Source: Cristatella mucedo (lineage: Eukaryota > Bryozoa > Phylactolaemata > Cristatellidae). Taken from it: a DNA stretch of 64,000 nucleotides. The notes beneath the pieces are model-generated. The model searched no databases and was not told the DNA's origin. It saw only the letters and a program-made list of their open reading frames with translations. A program made the translations under genes and the position numbers. Location of the stretch: NCBI GenBank assembly GCA_009760855.2, contig WPIO01000018.1:3226001-3290000 (forward strand), given 5' to 3'. Below are positions 38,937 to 50,771 of the stretch, piece after piece; positions within the stretch are counted from its first letter, which is position 1, and each line of letters opens with the position of its first letter.

Positions 38937-41900
38937 GTAAGTGCGGCGCCGGTCGAGTGCGGGCTGCGCCTCGCTGTAACCATCGTTCACGCTCGGCAGC
39001 GTCGGGCCCCGATAGCGCGGCAACACAGCAAGCGGCCTCAGGTCATTCTCTTGATATTCCCTCGCTCTCGACGGCTTGACGGCCGGCCGCGCGCGCGCGC
39101 GCGCGCGGCTGCTTCGCGGCTTGGCTCGCGCTGCGACTGCGGCCCGCACGGCTGGCTGGCGGCGGCCGCCGATTTTGCGCGCGTCGACGTTTTCGGTCTC
39201 GTCGCTTGAGCGCGTACTCGTGCGAAGCGGCCGCTGCGTTCTGTACCTTTGCAGACGGGTTTAGCGAATTGTGGACTATGCAAAAGTAGCCTTCCTGCAG
39301 CCTTGTAGAACCGAGCGCTACTTTTGGAACTCCGCCGCTGCGGCTTCTGCACTAATGTCTGTCCATAGGACGCCTGGGTAGCGCCCGCTACAGTGCTAGT
39401 CTTCGCCGATGCTCGACGAACCAACGGCGAACCCTGCGCCTTGCCTCACGGCTAGCGACTTGTAGGTGCAGTGCCGATAATAATAATAATGATAATAATA
39501 CATTTGTGTAGCACCCTGCTTCACGCCGTTAGTCGGGAGTGAGTTCCTGGATTCGGGAGCATACGAACTCAAGGCACGGTCTCCAAAGGATTTGAGGTTA
39601 GTCTGAGGTATAGCTAAACGATTTGAGTCGGAAAATACCTGCAGGCACTCCGACGGTATCTGTGCACGGCCCGTAGTAATTGGCGTCCACACCTTGATAT
39701 AACCTCAGTATCAGCGGCCGCAACAGCCTAGGAGGCACGATGCTCGCTCTTCGCCGCCGAGGTAGTGGTTTCGAATCCGTCAGTCGGCGATCCTGTATTG
39801 CCAACTGCAAGCGCTGGCGGTAGCCGCTAAGGTTCTTGTGCCGCTATGCAAACGAATCTGTTCAATCAGACAGTGTACATTTCGTAGAGTAGTCCCGTCG
39901 ACAGCCGCAAAGTGCCATAAGTGTCCCGCACCTCCAGCCGTAGAGCACAGATCACAAGTCGATGCCTGGGCGACACTCGTGGTGCCTGGCTTGAAGCCTA
40001 GAGCGAAACTCCCTTTACTATTACGCGAATGCCGCACAACCTTAGATTACGACATAATCGGTTCTTAGTTTAATCGGTTTAGGATCTTGTTTAATTATCG
40101 GTTTAATTCAGGAGCCGAGGTTAATATCCAGCGGCTGTCATAATCTTGCTGATGTAGCGAGCCAACGTTTCACCTCCTAGCTTGGGCTAACCGGCAGCTC
40201 CGTGAGGCTACTGCCCGACACGCCCATTCGGTTCACTCTTGAATGAAGGGAGAACTCCCGAGCCGCTCTCGTTCAGACGCCTGGAGCAGCCTCCTGCCGG
40301 GGTGGCCGTTCTGCGGGAGGCACCGACATGTCTGCAGAGCAGCCATGACTCGAACGCTTACTGCAAATGAAGAAACCGGTGACTTTGGTAGAACCTAAGA
40401 TTCCAGTGGGCCAAAGTTTGTTGCCTTTTGAGAATATCATTCATATGTAGAGCACCCTAAGAGAACTTAATCTCTATTCAAGTGCTTCACATCAAATATG
40501 CCATGAGGCTCAAGCCTGCGACCTCGGTCATCAAATACATTCACCTTTACTTTGGTTCGAGGCAAGCACCTTCACCACTGGGTCAAAGCAACTTAGTAGT
40601 CAAGCATTGTTTGGATGCACCTTCAGTTGTCTTGGCAGCTGGGTTTGGGGCCCTCCGTTCGGGTCACACTACGTCACTACGTAAACAGCCTGTTGTCCGC
40701 AGTCGTAATCTGCATGGTCCTGCGTTCCAAAATCCTGCTGTTGCTGCTTAATTGTCGAATCAGATGAAAGCTGGCTACTGCAGAGAGCAACTCATGATGC
40801 TTTGGGCCAAACCCAATCACTCATGGCTCACTGGATCAGCTCAGTACCGTAGCTTATCCAGATCAGTTCCTATCGGAGTGAAAGGATTTTTAGAGGCCTC
40901 CCTGCATTCAGGTATTGACGTTGACTGCCCAATAATATAATAATAACAATAATACATGTGTACAGCATCATCGGAGAACTATCTCTTTCTAGGCACTCTA
41001 CATGTGCTATAAAGGAAGCCTGATCAATAACTTGCTTGGCATGGCTTTGGAAGCGAAGAGCTTCTATATTCACGTATGCATGCCACTGGAAACTAGCAGT
41101 CGAGCATGTAAATTGCTCCAGTTTGATTTTTGCTCTGGAACTGCTTGGCATTCATACAGAACGTGGGCTCGGGATTTCTGATTTTTTGATAAAATAGGTA
41201 TTACCTCATGTTGATTGGTGAAACAGGTTGAGTTGGTATAAGTCTCTGCTTTGGTTTTGGCCGTCATGGATTAAATCATCACCCGTAGGCAACGAAACTC
41301 CCTCTATAATCTCGGTATTCTTTTCTGGTGTTTTAGTGAGATATACAGGCGTTTTGACTGCTGGTTCAGCCGTGGGTTCGGTGGCTTGTTAATCGCTTAG
41401 TGTTAAGTCAGCTTACTGCATACAGCACTCAGCAACAGCCTTATACCAATCTAGCAGCTCATTTTTGGATGATACTGCTGAATATCATGACCCCACAGGC
41501 AGAATATGATAGCTATGCACGGTGTTTAACCTTTTTTAGACTTGGTTTGGTCCAGCGATTAAAGTACTCACGCCGACCAAGGTCTGGCTGAGGTCGTGAG
41601 CTCGAGCCCCGAGGCATAGGTGAAGCGCCTGAATAGAGATTAAGTTCTCTTGGGGTGCTATACAAATGAATTATAATTAATAAATTAAAGTATATTAAGG
41701 CGCGGGAGGGTTACGTTTGATGTAAGAATCTTACACTTCTAGTATTTTTCCAAATTTGTTTTTTTTATTACTACGAGTTTATTCACTACCCACGCAAATT
41801 CAATTTGCCGTCGTAGCCAAATGCTTCAAAAATTGAAAATAATTACCACCACAAGGTAACGCAGGCTGCTACTTGGGACTGATGCAAGAAACAGTATAAC

Positions 41901-44900
41901 CGTGAGTCGATTTGTATTATCTCTTGGGGATAATGGACCTCTAGAAATAAATGCGTCATAGCCATCGGAGTTACACCGACGACCTTCAAAACCAGAGTCA
42001 AACCAGCTTGCCCATTTTGTCGAGCAGCCACTCACGTATAGCTGATTTTTCACTGACTGTTGATCTAACGTGTTAATGATACCTTTTTGCCCCTGCAAAA
42101 GTGATAGGAAACATTCATGCTATGACCATAATAAAAATGCCTAAATTTATTAGGCAATCAAGGCTCTATGGCCAAAGTCGGCCATCGGGTGTGGTTCTTC
42201 TGCAATGCACTTGCCTTGTTATAGAGTTTACAATCTTGGCCTCTCACCTCTAATCAATCATCGGGAATATGTCCTTCAAGCTACAAGACCCATTCATACA
42301 GCAGTTGAGAGATATTTCCGAGCGAAAACCGGCAAGAAAAGTTGTAGTTGGTTGGTTGGAAGGATAAACATGCTTGTACATGCATAAGCACATGAATGAC
42401 AATTCACTTCAATGGAGCCTATCCATATGATCGATTTATTACTGTCATTATAATTATTATTAAGATCAACTCTTTGTCAGTAAGATGGACACGATCAGAG
42501 CGCACATCCTTAAGGTAGCAGCATTTCCTTTGGACTCCTGTCCTTCAATAACATCAACACGAGACTCTTGTCCTTCAGTTTCACACTTTACCTCAATGTC
42601 AACATTCAGTGATGCCACGAATGATCTTATCCTGGAATTTATCTCCCAGTCAAAGAAGACTACTAGTCCTCTAGACCCTATTCCCGTGAGGCTGTAATGG
42701 TGAGCCGTAATGGCACACTAGGTAAGGCGGTTGCTTTTCACGGCCTCGGTCCCGAGGTTGTGGGTTCGAATCCTGTGGTGGGCGATCCTTTATCGTCACT
42801 GCAAGCGGTGGTGATAGCCGGCACGGCTCTTCTGTCGCTATACAAAAAGAGGCTGTTAATCAGATAGTATTCCCACTGTCCTAATTCTACGATGCATAGA
42901 TCTGCTGCTGCCATGCATAACTAACACAATTAATATATAAGTCCTTAGCCTCAGGTCATGTCCCTGCACCTTTCAAGAAAGCTGTTTTTAGGCCGCTAAT
43001 TAAGACCAAGAGAACTTGAGCAGCTTCCATACAGTCTCCCTTCTATCGTTCCTATCAAAGACACTGGAACGAGTTTCGGCAGACCAGCAGAACTCTTGTA
43101 TCGAAACCTTATACCTAACAAGTTAGTTCCAGCGTCACCATTTACTTGGAATGTATAATGACCGTCTCAGGAATGCAGACTCGAGTCTCTCTGTTTGCTT
43201 GATCTTTCTGCAGGGCTTTGTGAGGCTCAAGAGTATTGGTGTGAGTGGACAAAGGTCATCCGAAGAACCGCTGAAGTACGGACTACATAAGGGCTCTGTG
43301 CTCGGTTCGCTTATTTTCCCAGTTAATGCTCGCCCTACTGCCGACGTGATCTTCAAGCACAATCTAGGCTTTCACTTCTGGGCAGACTAGACGCTCGGTT
43401 GTACTTTACCTTGTATCCCTCCCAAACCTTTAGTAAACTAAATTCTCTACACAACCTTGCAGTATTTATTGCTAACTTATGCTCGTGGATGGCAGCAAAT
43501 TTCCTCTAATTGAATTACTATAAAACCAACTTACTAGTGATGGAAAACCAAGTGTGGCTCAGAAACTAAACAGGTATCGCTCAAAATTGGCTCCACCAGC
43601 AAATCTCCTGTTGAATCTACACGTGCCATATTTTTACGATTATAAGTCGCATCCAAGTATAATTTTTTGAAAAAGTGTTTATTAAAAAATAGTATTACTG
43701 AATGTACAGCTAATTTTTTATTAATATAAGTTTCCTTTAATTATCACAGTTAGCAAGAAACTCGGTCATCAGTATCACTGCTAACATCTTCATAGTCTTC
43801 TGCAGCGTTGTCAGTGTCTGAATCGTCTCTTTCCTCATAGATTGCATCATCAGTTCCATCCAGCATTTTTGAAATTCGCAATTTTAGGGTTTATGGTCAG
43901 CTAAAGTAAAGTATAATATAAACTAGTTAATTCCATATGAACAAGTTAAGCAGTCTAGATAGGTAGGCAATGAGTGGTTTTTTAATTTTGACATTATTTG
44001 ATTTGCAGTGTATAAGTCGCAGGTTTATTTTTCAAACAAAATTCGAAAAAGTGCAACTTACACTCATGAAAATAGATAATCTAGGTGTCCTATTCCAAAG
44101 TGACCGTTCACTAGATGAACACATCAGCTCCACAGTCAAGTCTGCCTACTTTCAGCTGCATGAAATAGCTAAAATTCGGGATTGCTTAGACTGGGATACT
44201 ACATCGAAATTGGTTCATGCGTTCGTAACATCCCGTCTCGACTACTGTAGCTCACTGATTGCAGGTCTACCGGCCTGTGCATTAGGTAATGACTAAACTA
44301 AGTGATCGCTGAGCTGAGCATCATCCCCATTGACGTCCAACCATAGATTATGCTTCTCGATTAAATATGAAATGGTTAGAGTATAAATTATGAAAAGAAG
44401 TGAACCTAAACAGCTTACTCCTTAAGTGCCTAAGTCTGAATTCCTGCGAAGGTCGTTATAGCCTGGCAGCAGTGCTGACTCTGTGGTGTGATTAGCTCTA
44501 AAACCTGACAGAAACTAACTGGCTAGGCTTGATGTTTCGATATAAGACAACGTTCTGTCAATCCAGTGCCTTTGTAAGGTTGGTTACACTTGGACACTAC
44601 TGGGGGAGCAGGGGGCATGACGAAGGAGGCAGCTGACTCCTCAGTTTTGGGAACGAGCTTCGCGTGCAACACATACCTTGGGTGCGATTGCTGCAGCCAC
44701 ACTGCCTGCACAACAGCTGCAGTAGCAGCCTCTGACGACGTCTCCAGCACATGGCCAGCAACTGTGGCTTGCTGATCCTGCCGCCGTTGCCATCGCTCGC
44801 TTCGGTCTGGCCCAGCACCCTCGGAGTGGTTGCACCCGCGGCCCGCCGACCGTGCACGCTCTCCGGCGAGCCAGTAGCTTCGCTTCCGAGGCACCATCAC

Positions 44901-45713
44901 CGCCCACAGATCATAGGCAGCAGCAGCAGCAGCAACGGTGCGGAAGCACGATGCGGCGACCAAGCCTCGGCAGCCGAGCTCTCGAGCCGACTTCAGCCGG
45001 CTGTAGCCTGTCTCGCAAAAGGGCAACTTGAGCGAGGCTGCCGTCCGTTGCTAGCTAGCCAGAGGCCGACACCACCCTGGGAGACGCACGAGAGTGGAGC
45101 AAGCACGCTTGCAATGCGCATTAATCTGCATGTGCTTATTGGCCGCCTCGGCTGACCATGTGTTGGAGAGCTGCTCTCCCGGGGGGGGGCGGGGCGGCGG
45201 CAGCAGTGGAGAGGCAGAGCTCGGCGGCACCTCTTCCTAGCTTTGGCACCTGCAGCCCTTCCCACCGCGCGAGCTAGTCCTCTGACCTCGACCTTCCTTT
45301 GTTGACTTTCTGCTGCTGCGACTGCTTGCAGGCTGTTTAAGGACCACGACATCACGATGGCCAACTTGCTGTGGCTCACGGCGCACACATCCGTGAGCGT
45401 GGCACTCTACGAGAGCGCGCACCTGCGCCGCATGCCGTCGGCCAGCAGCGCCGCCTTGTTCGCCTGCTTCGGCAGCGCCATGTTCAACTTTGGCTCCGTG
45501 TTCGTTTGGGCCACGATCAAGCGCTACCTGCCCAAAGTCGTCTTCGTGCGGCTCGCTGCCGGAGCGCTGAGCGCCCTGTCTCTGCTCTGGGTCGGTCAGG
45601 CGTATCTGTCGTGGCTCGACGCCAGCAGCACCGGTTCGCCTGCTTTTCCGCCACCGCTGCCGCCACCGCCGCAGCTAGCAAGCTCTACCAGAAGCAATCG
45701 GAGCATTCGCTAG
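38794..45713 (+). CDS. Two-exon small multi-pass membrane protein, unrecognised family
   Basis: Joining 38794-38936 to 45332-45713 gives a 174-residue protein. The donor GTAAGT splits a glycine codon (GG|G), which the acceptor TTGCAG at 45326-45331 completes. The ATG at 38794 is first after an in-frame stop at 38707; the ATG at 38818 has a better Kozak context and could be used instead. Three hydrophobic segments lie at about residues 57-74, 87-109 and 117-140, and an aromatic stretch at 27-40 may also touch the membrane. The tail after 144 is rich in Pro and Ser. An AATAAA 231 nt after the stop marks the likely 3' end. The gene is divergent from the tetraspanin. I do not recognise the family and assign no function. 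Confidence 0.75.
39478..39695 (-). mobile_element. LINE-alpha 3' end
   Basis: (AAT)n tail followed on plus by GGAGCATACGAACTCAAGGC and GGTCTCCAAAGGATTTGAGG, the reverse of the FGDRAFSSYAP codons. The body between tail and C-terminus is deleted. Confidence 0.75.
39725..39868 (+). mobile_element. SINE-A, diverged
   Basis: GTGGTTTCGAATCCGTC box B, GGCGATCCTGTATTGCC and CTGTTCAATCAG. Confidence 0.65.
39869..40434. other. No recognisable feature (intron of the membrane-protein gene)
   Basis: No exon or repeat supported. Confidence 0.4.
40436..40592 (-). mobile_element. SINE-B
   Basis: TTCATATGTAGAGCACCCTA, hairpin, GAGGCTCAAGCCTGCGACC and head remnant. Confidence 0.7.
40928..41012 (-). mobile_element. 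LINE-type 3' tail
   Basis: (AAT)n, then GTACAGCATCATCGGAGAAC and TCTTTCTAGGCACT. Confidence 0.6.
41543..41675 (+). mobile_element. SINE-B
   Basis: TTGGTTTGGTCCAGCGATTA head, box B GAGCTCGAGCCCC, hairpin, CAAATGAATTATA. Confidence 0.83.
42686..42867 (+). mobile_element. SINE-A with 7-bp TSD inside LINE-alpha
   Basis: A complete head and body, flanked by TATTCCC at 42679-42685 and 42868-42874. Confidence 0.85.
43631..44072 (-). mobile_element. pogo/Tigger-like DNA transposon remnant, TA target site
   Basis: The 442-bp insertion within LINE-alpha is flanked by TA (43629-43630 and 44073-44074). Including the TA, its ends are TATTTTTACGATTATAAGTC and, inverted, TATTTTCATGAGTGTAAGTT; the first 23 positions match at 18. 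The minus strand from 43890 to the stop at 43751 encodes ISKMLDGTDDAIYEE and an acidic Asp/Glu-rich end, like the C-terminus of Tigger/pogo (TIGD/CENP-B-related) transposases. Catalytic parts are absent. Confidence 0.75.
43751..43890 (-). pseudogene. C-terminal remnant of pogo-type transposase
   Basis: About 46 codons ending at TAA (43753-43751). The ISxxLDGT-D motif and the run DDSDTDNAAEDYEDVSSDTD match the acidic tail of this transposase family. No upstream DDE domain is present. Confidence 0.65.
44400..44548 (-). mobile_element. LINE-alpha RT fragment, opposite strand
   Basis: AAGGTCGTTATAGCCTGGCA and the following text match the reverse of the ALLRVYNDLLR codons seen near 850-960. Confidence 0.55.
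45332..45713 (+). CDS. Exon 2 of the unrecognised membrane-protein gene
   Basis: The acceptor is CTTGCAG. The exon opens with LFKDHDITMANLLWL and holds all three clear membrane segments, including SAMFNFGSVFVWATIKRYL. It ends at TAG (45711-45713) after a Pro-rich tail. Base composition is high-GC and coding-like, unlike the flanking repeats. Confidence 0.77.
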
Positions 45714-45943
45714 GCAGAGCCGGCCGCCAGCCAGAGCCGGCCACCACCAGTCGGTGGCAGCAGCTACCCCCACCTCACCCACCCACTTGCTGGCGGGTGG
45801 GCAGCGTGGGAGGACAGGCAGCAGCAGCAGCAGCAGCAGCAGCCGGTCGAAGCTGCACTTCTTCCTTAGCAGCCACTGGCAGCTGGTTCCCGCTAAAACA
45901 AGGTCGGCTTGCGAATGCCGGTGCAGACAGGCTGGTTTTTTCT

Positions 45944-45949
45944 AATAAA
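45944..45949 (+). terminator. Poly(A) signal AATAAA
   Basis: A canonical AATAAA lies 231 nt after the stop codon of the membrane-protein gene and is followed by a T-rich stretch. The putative 3'UTR between them contains a (CAG)8 run at about 45818-45842. Confidence 0.6.
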
Positions 45950-46959
45950 AGCTAGCTTCTTTTTAAAGTGCAATCAAGTCGAGCCGATCGTCAATTGTTT
46001 CTCTCTGTGTGCCTGTGCTGATGCCAGTGCCTCAGGTAAAAGGTGAGTGAACTTGGTCAGAAGCCTGCCGCCGAGTGCTCAAGTGGGAGCTCACTGTGCC
46101 AGCGAGCATGCTAGACAAAAATATCTATCCAAGCAGACAATGGAAATCTTTCCGGAGAGCGAACGAACCCTGACTTCTCCGAGACATGTAAACGGGCTTG
46201 AAGACTCAAGGCCGAGCCTACCCTGGGAAGAAGCCCGATGGTTCCCCCTGCGGTTTTCAAGGCCAGCCCTGTTCAAGCAAGCGAGGTCGCAGTTTGATGA
46301 TCGTGTTGTTAGAGGGTCGATGCACCGAAGGTCGTACTTGTAGTTTTACATTCTCCTAGCGGCAGGTACACGATACCACGCAGAACACCGAAGCGGCTCC
46401 AAGACGTTTATTCTCACAGTATGCGACTGCCCGGAGTCCTCGATCTCATCCCCGGGCCTTTGGCCCCCGTTACTTATATACTACTGTTATAAATCACAAC
46501 AGACCATAAGCCAACGACAGTGTCATAATCTCAAAATAGCCACAGTACCTTTCCCCTTGCACCATCCCAGACCACACACCGTCGTCATCTGCTGATGAGA
46601 GCTTTGCGCAGAGGCAGGTGCCTGTGAGTGTGCCTGCAGCATACTGCGCAGTCTGCCGATGAAGTTGCCATAGACCGATCTAAACACCTGTGGCAGTGTC
46701 GGCTGCTCTCATTCATTCACCATGTCAACTCGTAGCATGCTTTGAGCTTACCTGGCTTGTTACTCACCTGTCCAGAGAGGCCGAGAACGAATGTATGCAT
46801 ACTGCAGCAAGTGTTCAGCTTCTTTGCGAAATCTTCGGTGGTGCCGTCTTGTAAGCCTTAAGACATGGTGCTGCGCTGGCTTTAATGGTGTTCGTTCATC
46901 TTACCTCAGAATTCACGCCGGAAAGCTGTAAACGTCTCGGCTAGTTATGTCGGAACAAG

Positions 46960-46961
<2 letters not shown>
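45950..46961. other. Intergenic; one weak LTR-like stretch
   Basis: On the minus strand TATATAAG (about 46473-46480) precedes AATAAA (about 46408-46413) by roughly 65 nt, as in an LTR. No boundaries or target duplication found; otherwise nothing. Confidence 0.25.
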
Positions 46962-47052
<91 letters not shown>

Positions 47053-47055
47053 TGT

Positions 47056-47095
<40 letters not shown>
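46962..47095. repeat. (CT)n-(TG)n-(CT)n compound microsatellite
   Basis: CT to about 47033, TG to 47058, then CT again. Confidence 0.96.
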
Positions 47096-47097
<2 letters not shown>

Positions 47098-48429
47098 TTG
47101 TATCTATCTCTCTGTGCGCTCATCACATGCTCACTGTGCCCTGGGCGGTTGAGCACTCGTCTGTCTCTGGTGTTTGTGTGAAGCACGACTCTAATGGAAA
47201 GTGTGTGGCAGTAATAGGCACGTCCTACCCGACGGCCGCACCTCAGCACAGCTCAGGTCAACGATGGACAAACGGCATGCACAAATGCCCAAAGCAGCAC
47301 AGACGGCCTGAGCCGATGGACAGACACACTCCAGAGACTGCTTCGGCAGCTGGTTAGTGCTGCGGCTCGTACCGTTGATGTCCTGATGTCGTGCTGGTTC
47401 CTAATTAAATGCTGTTGGTTCTTCATCTAAATGGCCACGACGTGCACGTGGGGGCGGTCCGTGTCGTGGTACCATAATTTGCAATCGTGCTAATAACGCA
47501 TACCTGGTTGCCAAAGGTAGCCAGTGGGTCCTGCCTTTTAGACAGATCCAACGGCCTGGAGAACGTGCTGCTGCCTGACAAGCTTGTTCGACCTTCTTGT
47601 GACTGACTTGTCTCAGGCAAGGTCAAGACCTGGCCTCATCTGCGACTAAATCCTAGGTATGCCCTCAGCCCAAATGGCTCTATGCCTGAACTGAATAAAT
47701 AAATCGTGGCTAAATTAAGGGCTTCCCTAGAGCAGTGTCAGGATAGCCTGAGTGGCTTTCGCTCAGCTTGCAATTGGCAGTTCGGAGTTTACTGCAGGAC
47801 GGCAGCGAATCCACGACCTGGTTCTTGATTTGGAATTTCCTTACCCCTGGGTTAAGATGGGCTAGTATAACTACTTAGCTCACGTGTATTTTGTCCTATC
47901 TTGGAGTAGTGATTAATAACGGCTACTAAAGATGGCCAAAGTTTGGTCGCACTTGCAAAAGCTACCCAAAAAGGGCTACCAGCAACAGAATGTTACCCAG
48001 CAGGCAATTCACTTGGAAGCAATTGCTTCACTTCCAACATGTAAACGGCTGCAGCTAATAGGCAACCGTTTCGTTTTAAATCTATCTAATCCAAAGTATG
48101 GCGACTCTGAGTCTATAGACCACTAAAGGCCTGGGCGACTCACATAGTGAGATTCGGTAACTAGCAACCTAGATGCCCTTGCAGACTGTCAAGAGTAATT
48201 GATGAAGTGAGAAGCTAAGAAGCAGAAGCCTAGTACAGCCGGAGAGCAAGTGCCAGGAACAGAAGCCGACGAGACTACACCCAAGGCCAACATGAACTTT
48301 CGTAGAAACCTGAAATATGCTTGCAAAGTGGGGCCTGAAACGATACAGCTTCTCCTGCAGTATCTGTAGGAATTATGGGTGTCTTAATCCAAAGTGACCC
48401 ACGTTCATGTTGGTCCATAAATAAATGTA
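47096..48429. other. No gene recognised; SINE-A head relic at about 47780-47858
   Basis: TGCAGGACGGCAGCGAATCC with CACGACCTGG and CCCCTGGGTTAAG suggests a decayed minus-strand SINE-A head. The rest is unassigned. Confidence 0.4.
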
Positions 48430-48552
48430 TGTATAATCCATCAGTATTTTTATAGAATCCTGAGAAAACCTAATCTGTATCCAGATGCTTAACATATGCC
48501 GCTGGGCTCGAGTCCACGACTTCGGTCGTCGAAGGCGAGCATCTTAACCCAT
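48430..48552 (-). mobile_element. SINE-B, diverged
   Basis: Hairpin region plus GCTGGGCTCGAGTCCACGAC on plus. Confidence 0.65.
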
Positions 48553-48782
48553 GCAGTGATGAAGTCCCATCTCGACTTTTGTGAGTCGTTACTCGCGGGT
48601 CTTCCAGTATGCGTAACAAGGCGTTTACATTAAGTGTGAAACTCTGCAGCCAGACTTGCCTGTCGTGAACGTCAAATTGCCAAACTAGACCACTTATCAC
48701 CGACCTGCACTGGCTTTCCATCAAGCAGCTTATTGACTTCAAGGTTTTGTTACTCATTTGTAAGTCTTTCTCGTATAAGGTT

Positions 48783-48870
48783 AGCCGTGGGCTCGAGCCC
48801 CGGGCATACGTGAAGCGCATGAATAGAGATTAAGTTCTCTTGGGGTGCTATACAAATGAATTATATATTT
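48783..48870 (+). mobile_element. SINE-B 3' part nested in LINE-alpha
   Basis: Starts at CCGTGGGCTCGAGCCCC, with hairpin and GAATTATATA. Confidence 0.75.
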
Positions 48871-48879
48871 TATATATAG

Positions 48880-49040
48880 CCGAGTCAGCAGTCTCATGTA
48901 TCTAGCTGCAGAAGAGCCTTAACGGCTATCATTGCCGCTTACAGTAGGCAATAAAAAATTGCAGACTGCAGAACTCAAATCCACGATATGGGTGGGTTCT
49001 GATGACCTAGCACCTTATCCCTTGGCTAAGACCCAGGTCG
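48880..49040 (-). mobile_element. SINE-A nested beside SINE-B
   Basis: AGCAGTCTCATGTATCTAGC, CTATCATTGCCGCTTACAG and AACTCAAATCCACGATA. Confidence 0.65.
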
Positions 49041-50362
49041 TTGCTCCCGACTACCCATCCGAACTACTTTGCAACCGGGCTAGGCATCGTACCACCGGCT
49101 TATATGACTCAGGACGTTTAGCTGTGCCAATAACCGATCTCAAATCCTTTGGAGACCCTGCTTTTAGTGTCTATCCTCCTAAAGGCTGGAACTCAGCCCC
49201 GATTGACGTTACGGAATTCCTGGCTTGACACTTGACAAGAAGTTTAAAAAAGTGCCTATTCTCCACAACATCTTCTGAATCCGCGGGAATTGTTCTTTGC
49301 GTGCTTATGCGTGCAAACACCGTGCACTGTGTCACCAATCAATTGACATGATTGCTTTATAGCCTAGTTAAAGTTCGTAGAAAGAATTTAGTTCTCGTAG
49401 AGCGCTTTACAAATCTTGTAACACTATTACCATTCTGTGCCATTAATTAAGCGGAAATCGACCGGAATCGTGGGCGCGAAGTTCGAATTTTGAGTGAATA
49501 TTCTAGCACCATCAGCTGTTATAATGTACCCACCAAATCTCACGCCGCTGCGCTCACGCGTTCTCCCGTAAATCGGACAGCAGTCCACTTGAACTTCGAC
49601 GGCGAATACGCAGGAAATCGACTCTGCCCGGCGTCGAACGAGTGCCTCTAAGATCGGCTTTTAGAATCGCTAGAAAAAACCGTCATATCTTCTTGCGGGA
49701 GAGTCTGATAATGATCTGCGCCGTCTGGCCTTTTTAGATGTCATCTGCAAAATTCGCTGGCGCCGCCATTTGTGTAGCCTCAAAGCTAGAACCCCGACGG
49801 CCACCAGCCCGGCGCGCTTGCGCAACCCCTTCTAAAGACTGCGGCGGCGCAGCACTCTGAAGCTGCGCTCGTTGGCGTCCGCAAAGAAAAGCTTCCACCA
49901 CATTCGTACAAACGCGGAGCTGCGCTCAAAAGGCGGCGCCCGACATCAGTCGGAAAAGGAAATGCGCACCGAAACGAGCGGTGCGCCGAACCGGGTGCGC
50001 CGCTCAGCACGCCTCTGCGGACCTTCCCGGAGCGACTTCGCCTCGAGGGCGACCGTAACGAACGCTGGCAGTTCCCCTGGAAACTGAGCAACACTGTTCG
50101 CAGACTCACGACGAGCCGCTGCTGCGGCGGCGGCGCGCCGGAGGCGGGCCGCCGCCTCAGCAGCTCGTCGAGCCTCGCCGACCGCTCTCTGACATCGGAA
50201 GCCCGTTTTTCCGGTAGCTCGGGGGCGGCGCGAGCGGGGGAGGGACGGCGGGAGTCTCGGGAGTGAGCGGTGGAGGGGCTATGGGCAAGTTTTGAAAAAC
50301 GCGCAGACTCGAATATCGCTTGGAGCAGCCTAGAACCATCCCGTTCGGCCAGACACCTACTC

Positions 50363-50403
50363 GCGGGGCTGGGCGGCTGGGCGGCTGAGCCGCCCAGCCC
50401 CGC
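50363..50403. other. 41-nt perfect GC hairpin
   Basis: The arms GCGGGGCTGGGCGG (50363-50376) and CCGCCCAGCCCCGC (50390-50403) are exactly complementary around a 13-nt loop. Confidence 0.8.
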
Positions 50404-50464
50404 TTCGCCCGAGCGCCGCACCGCGCCCACGCGGCGGGCCGCCGCTGAGCTGCTGCTACGTTAC

Positions 50465-50771
50465 TGTTGTCTCTGGCGGTAGCAACGTTAGTGGAGTCTC
50501 GCGGAGACAGAAGACACGAGCGGGCGATCGCGAGCGGCGAACGAGACTCTTGTCTTTATTCCCCAGCGGGTACATATACGAGCTGGGGGCTGACTCACCA
50601 CAGATAAGGGAGTGCGTCTGTGGTGGGCCACATGCTTATGTCAAAGAGTCAATGCTTATGTCACTGAGTCAATGGTTCAACCAGCCGCCGCAGGCGGGCA
50701 TACCTAAGCGGCCGAGAAGCAAGCGGCGCACACGACACTACCGCAAGGGGGTCGCGCCTCGGGTCACCACA
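50465..50771 (-). mobile_element. Possible solo LTR
   Basis: Read on the minus strand it could start TGTGGTGACC and end GAGACAACA. It has a 20-21-bp tandem pair (ATGCTTATGTCA on plus) in the U3 position, then GTATATGTACC and AATAAAG. I found no target-site duplication, so the boundaries are tentative. Confidence 0.35.

Larger units (their letters stand above)
42480..44300 (+). mobile_element. LINE-alpha, interrupted by SINE-A and a pogo-like element
   Basis: Linker (about 42480-42680), RT remnants (43150-43390, with GSVLGSLIF) and C-terminal part (44075-44300, with SRLDYCSSLIAGLPACA). Two later insertions break it. It ends against an oppositely oriented LINE-alpha fragment at about 44400-44545. 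Confidence 0.8.
48553..49435 (+). mobile_element. LINE-alpha C-terminal half, split by two SINEs
   Basis: 48553-48780 encodes SHLDFCESLLAGLPVC and the following region. 49070-49435 resumes with LKSFGDPAFSVYPPKGWNS and the tail hairpin. A plus SINE-B (48783-48870) and a minus SINE-A (48880-49040) lie between. Confidence 0.75.

Noticed and set aside
49786-50430. 214-codon minus-strand open frame in the GC-rich island
   Set aside because: Low-complexity Arg/Pro/Ser sequence without motif or start context; expected by chance where stops are rare.
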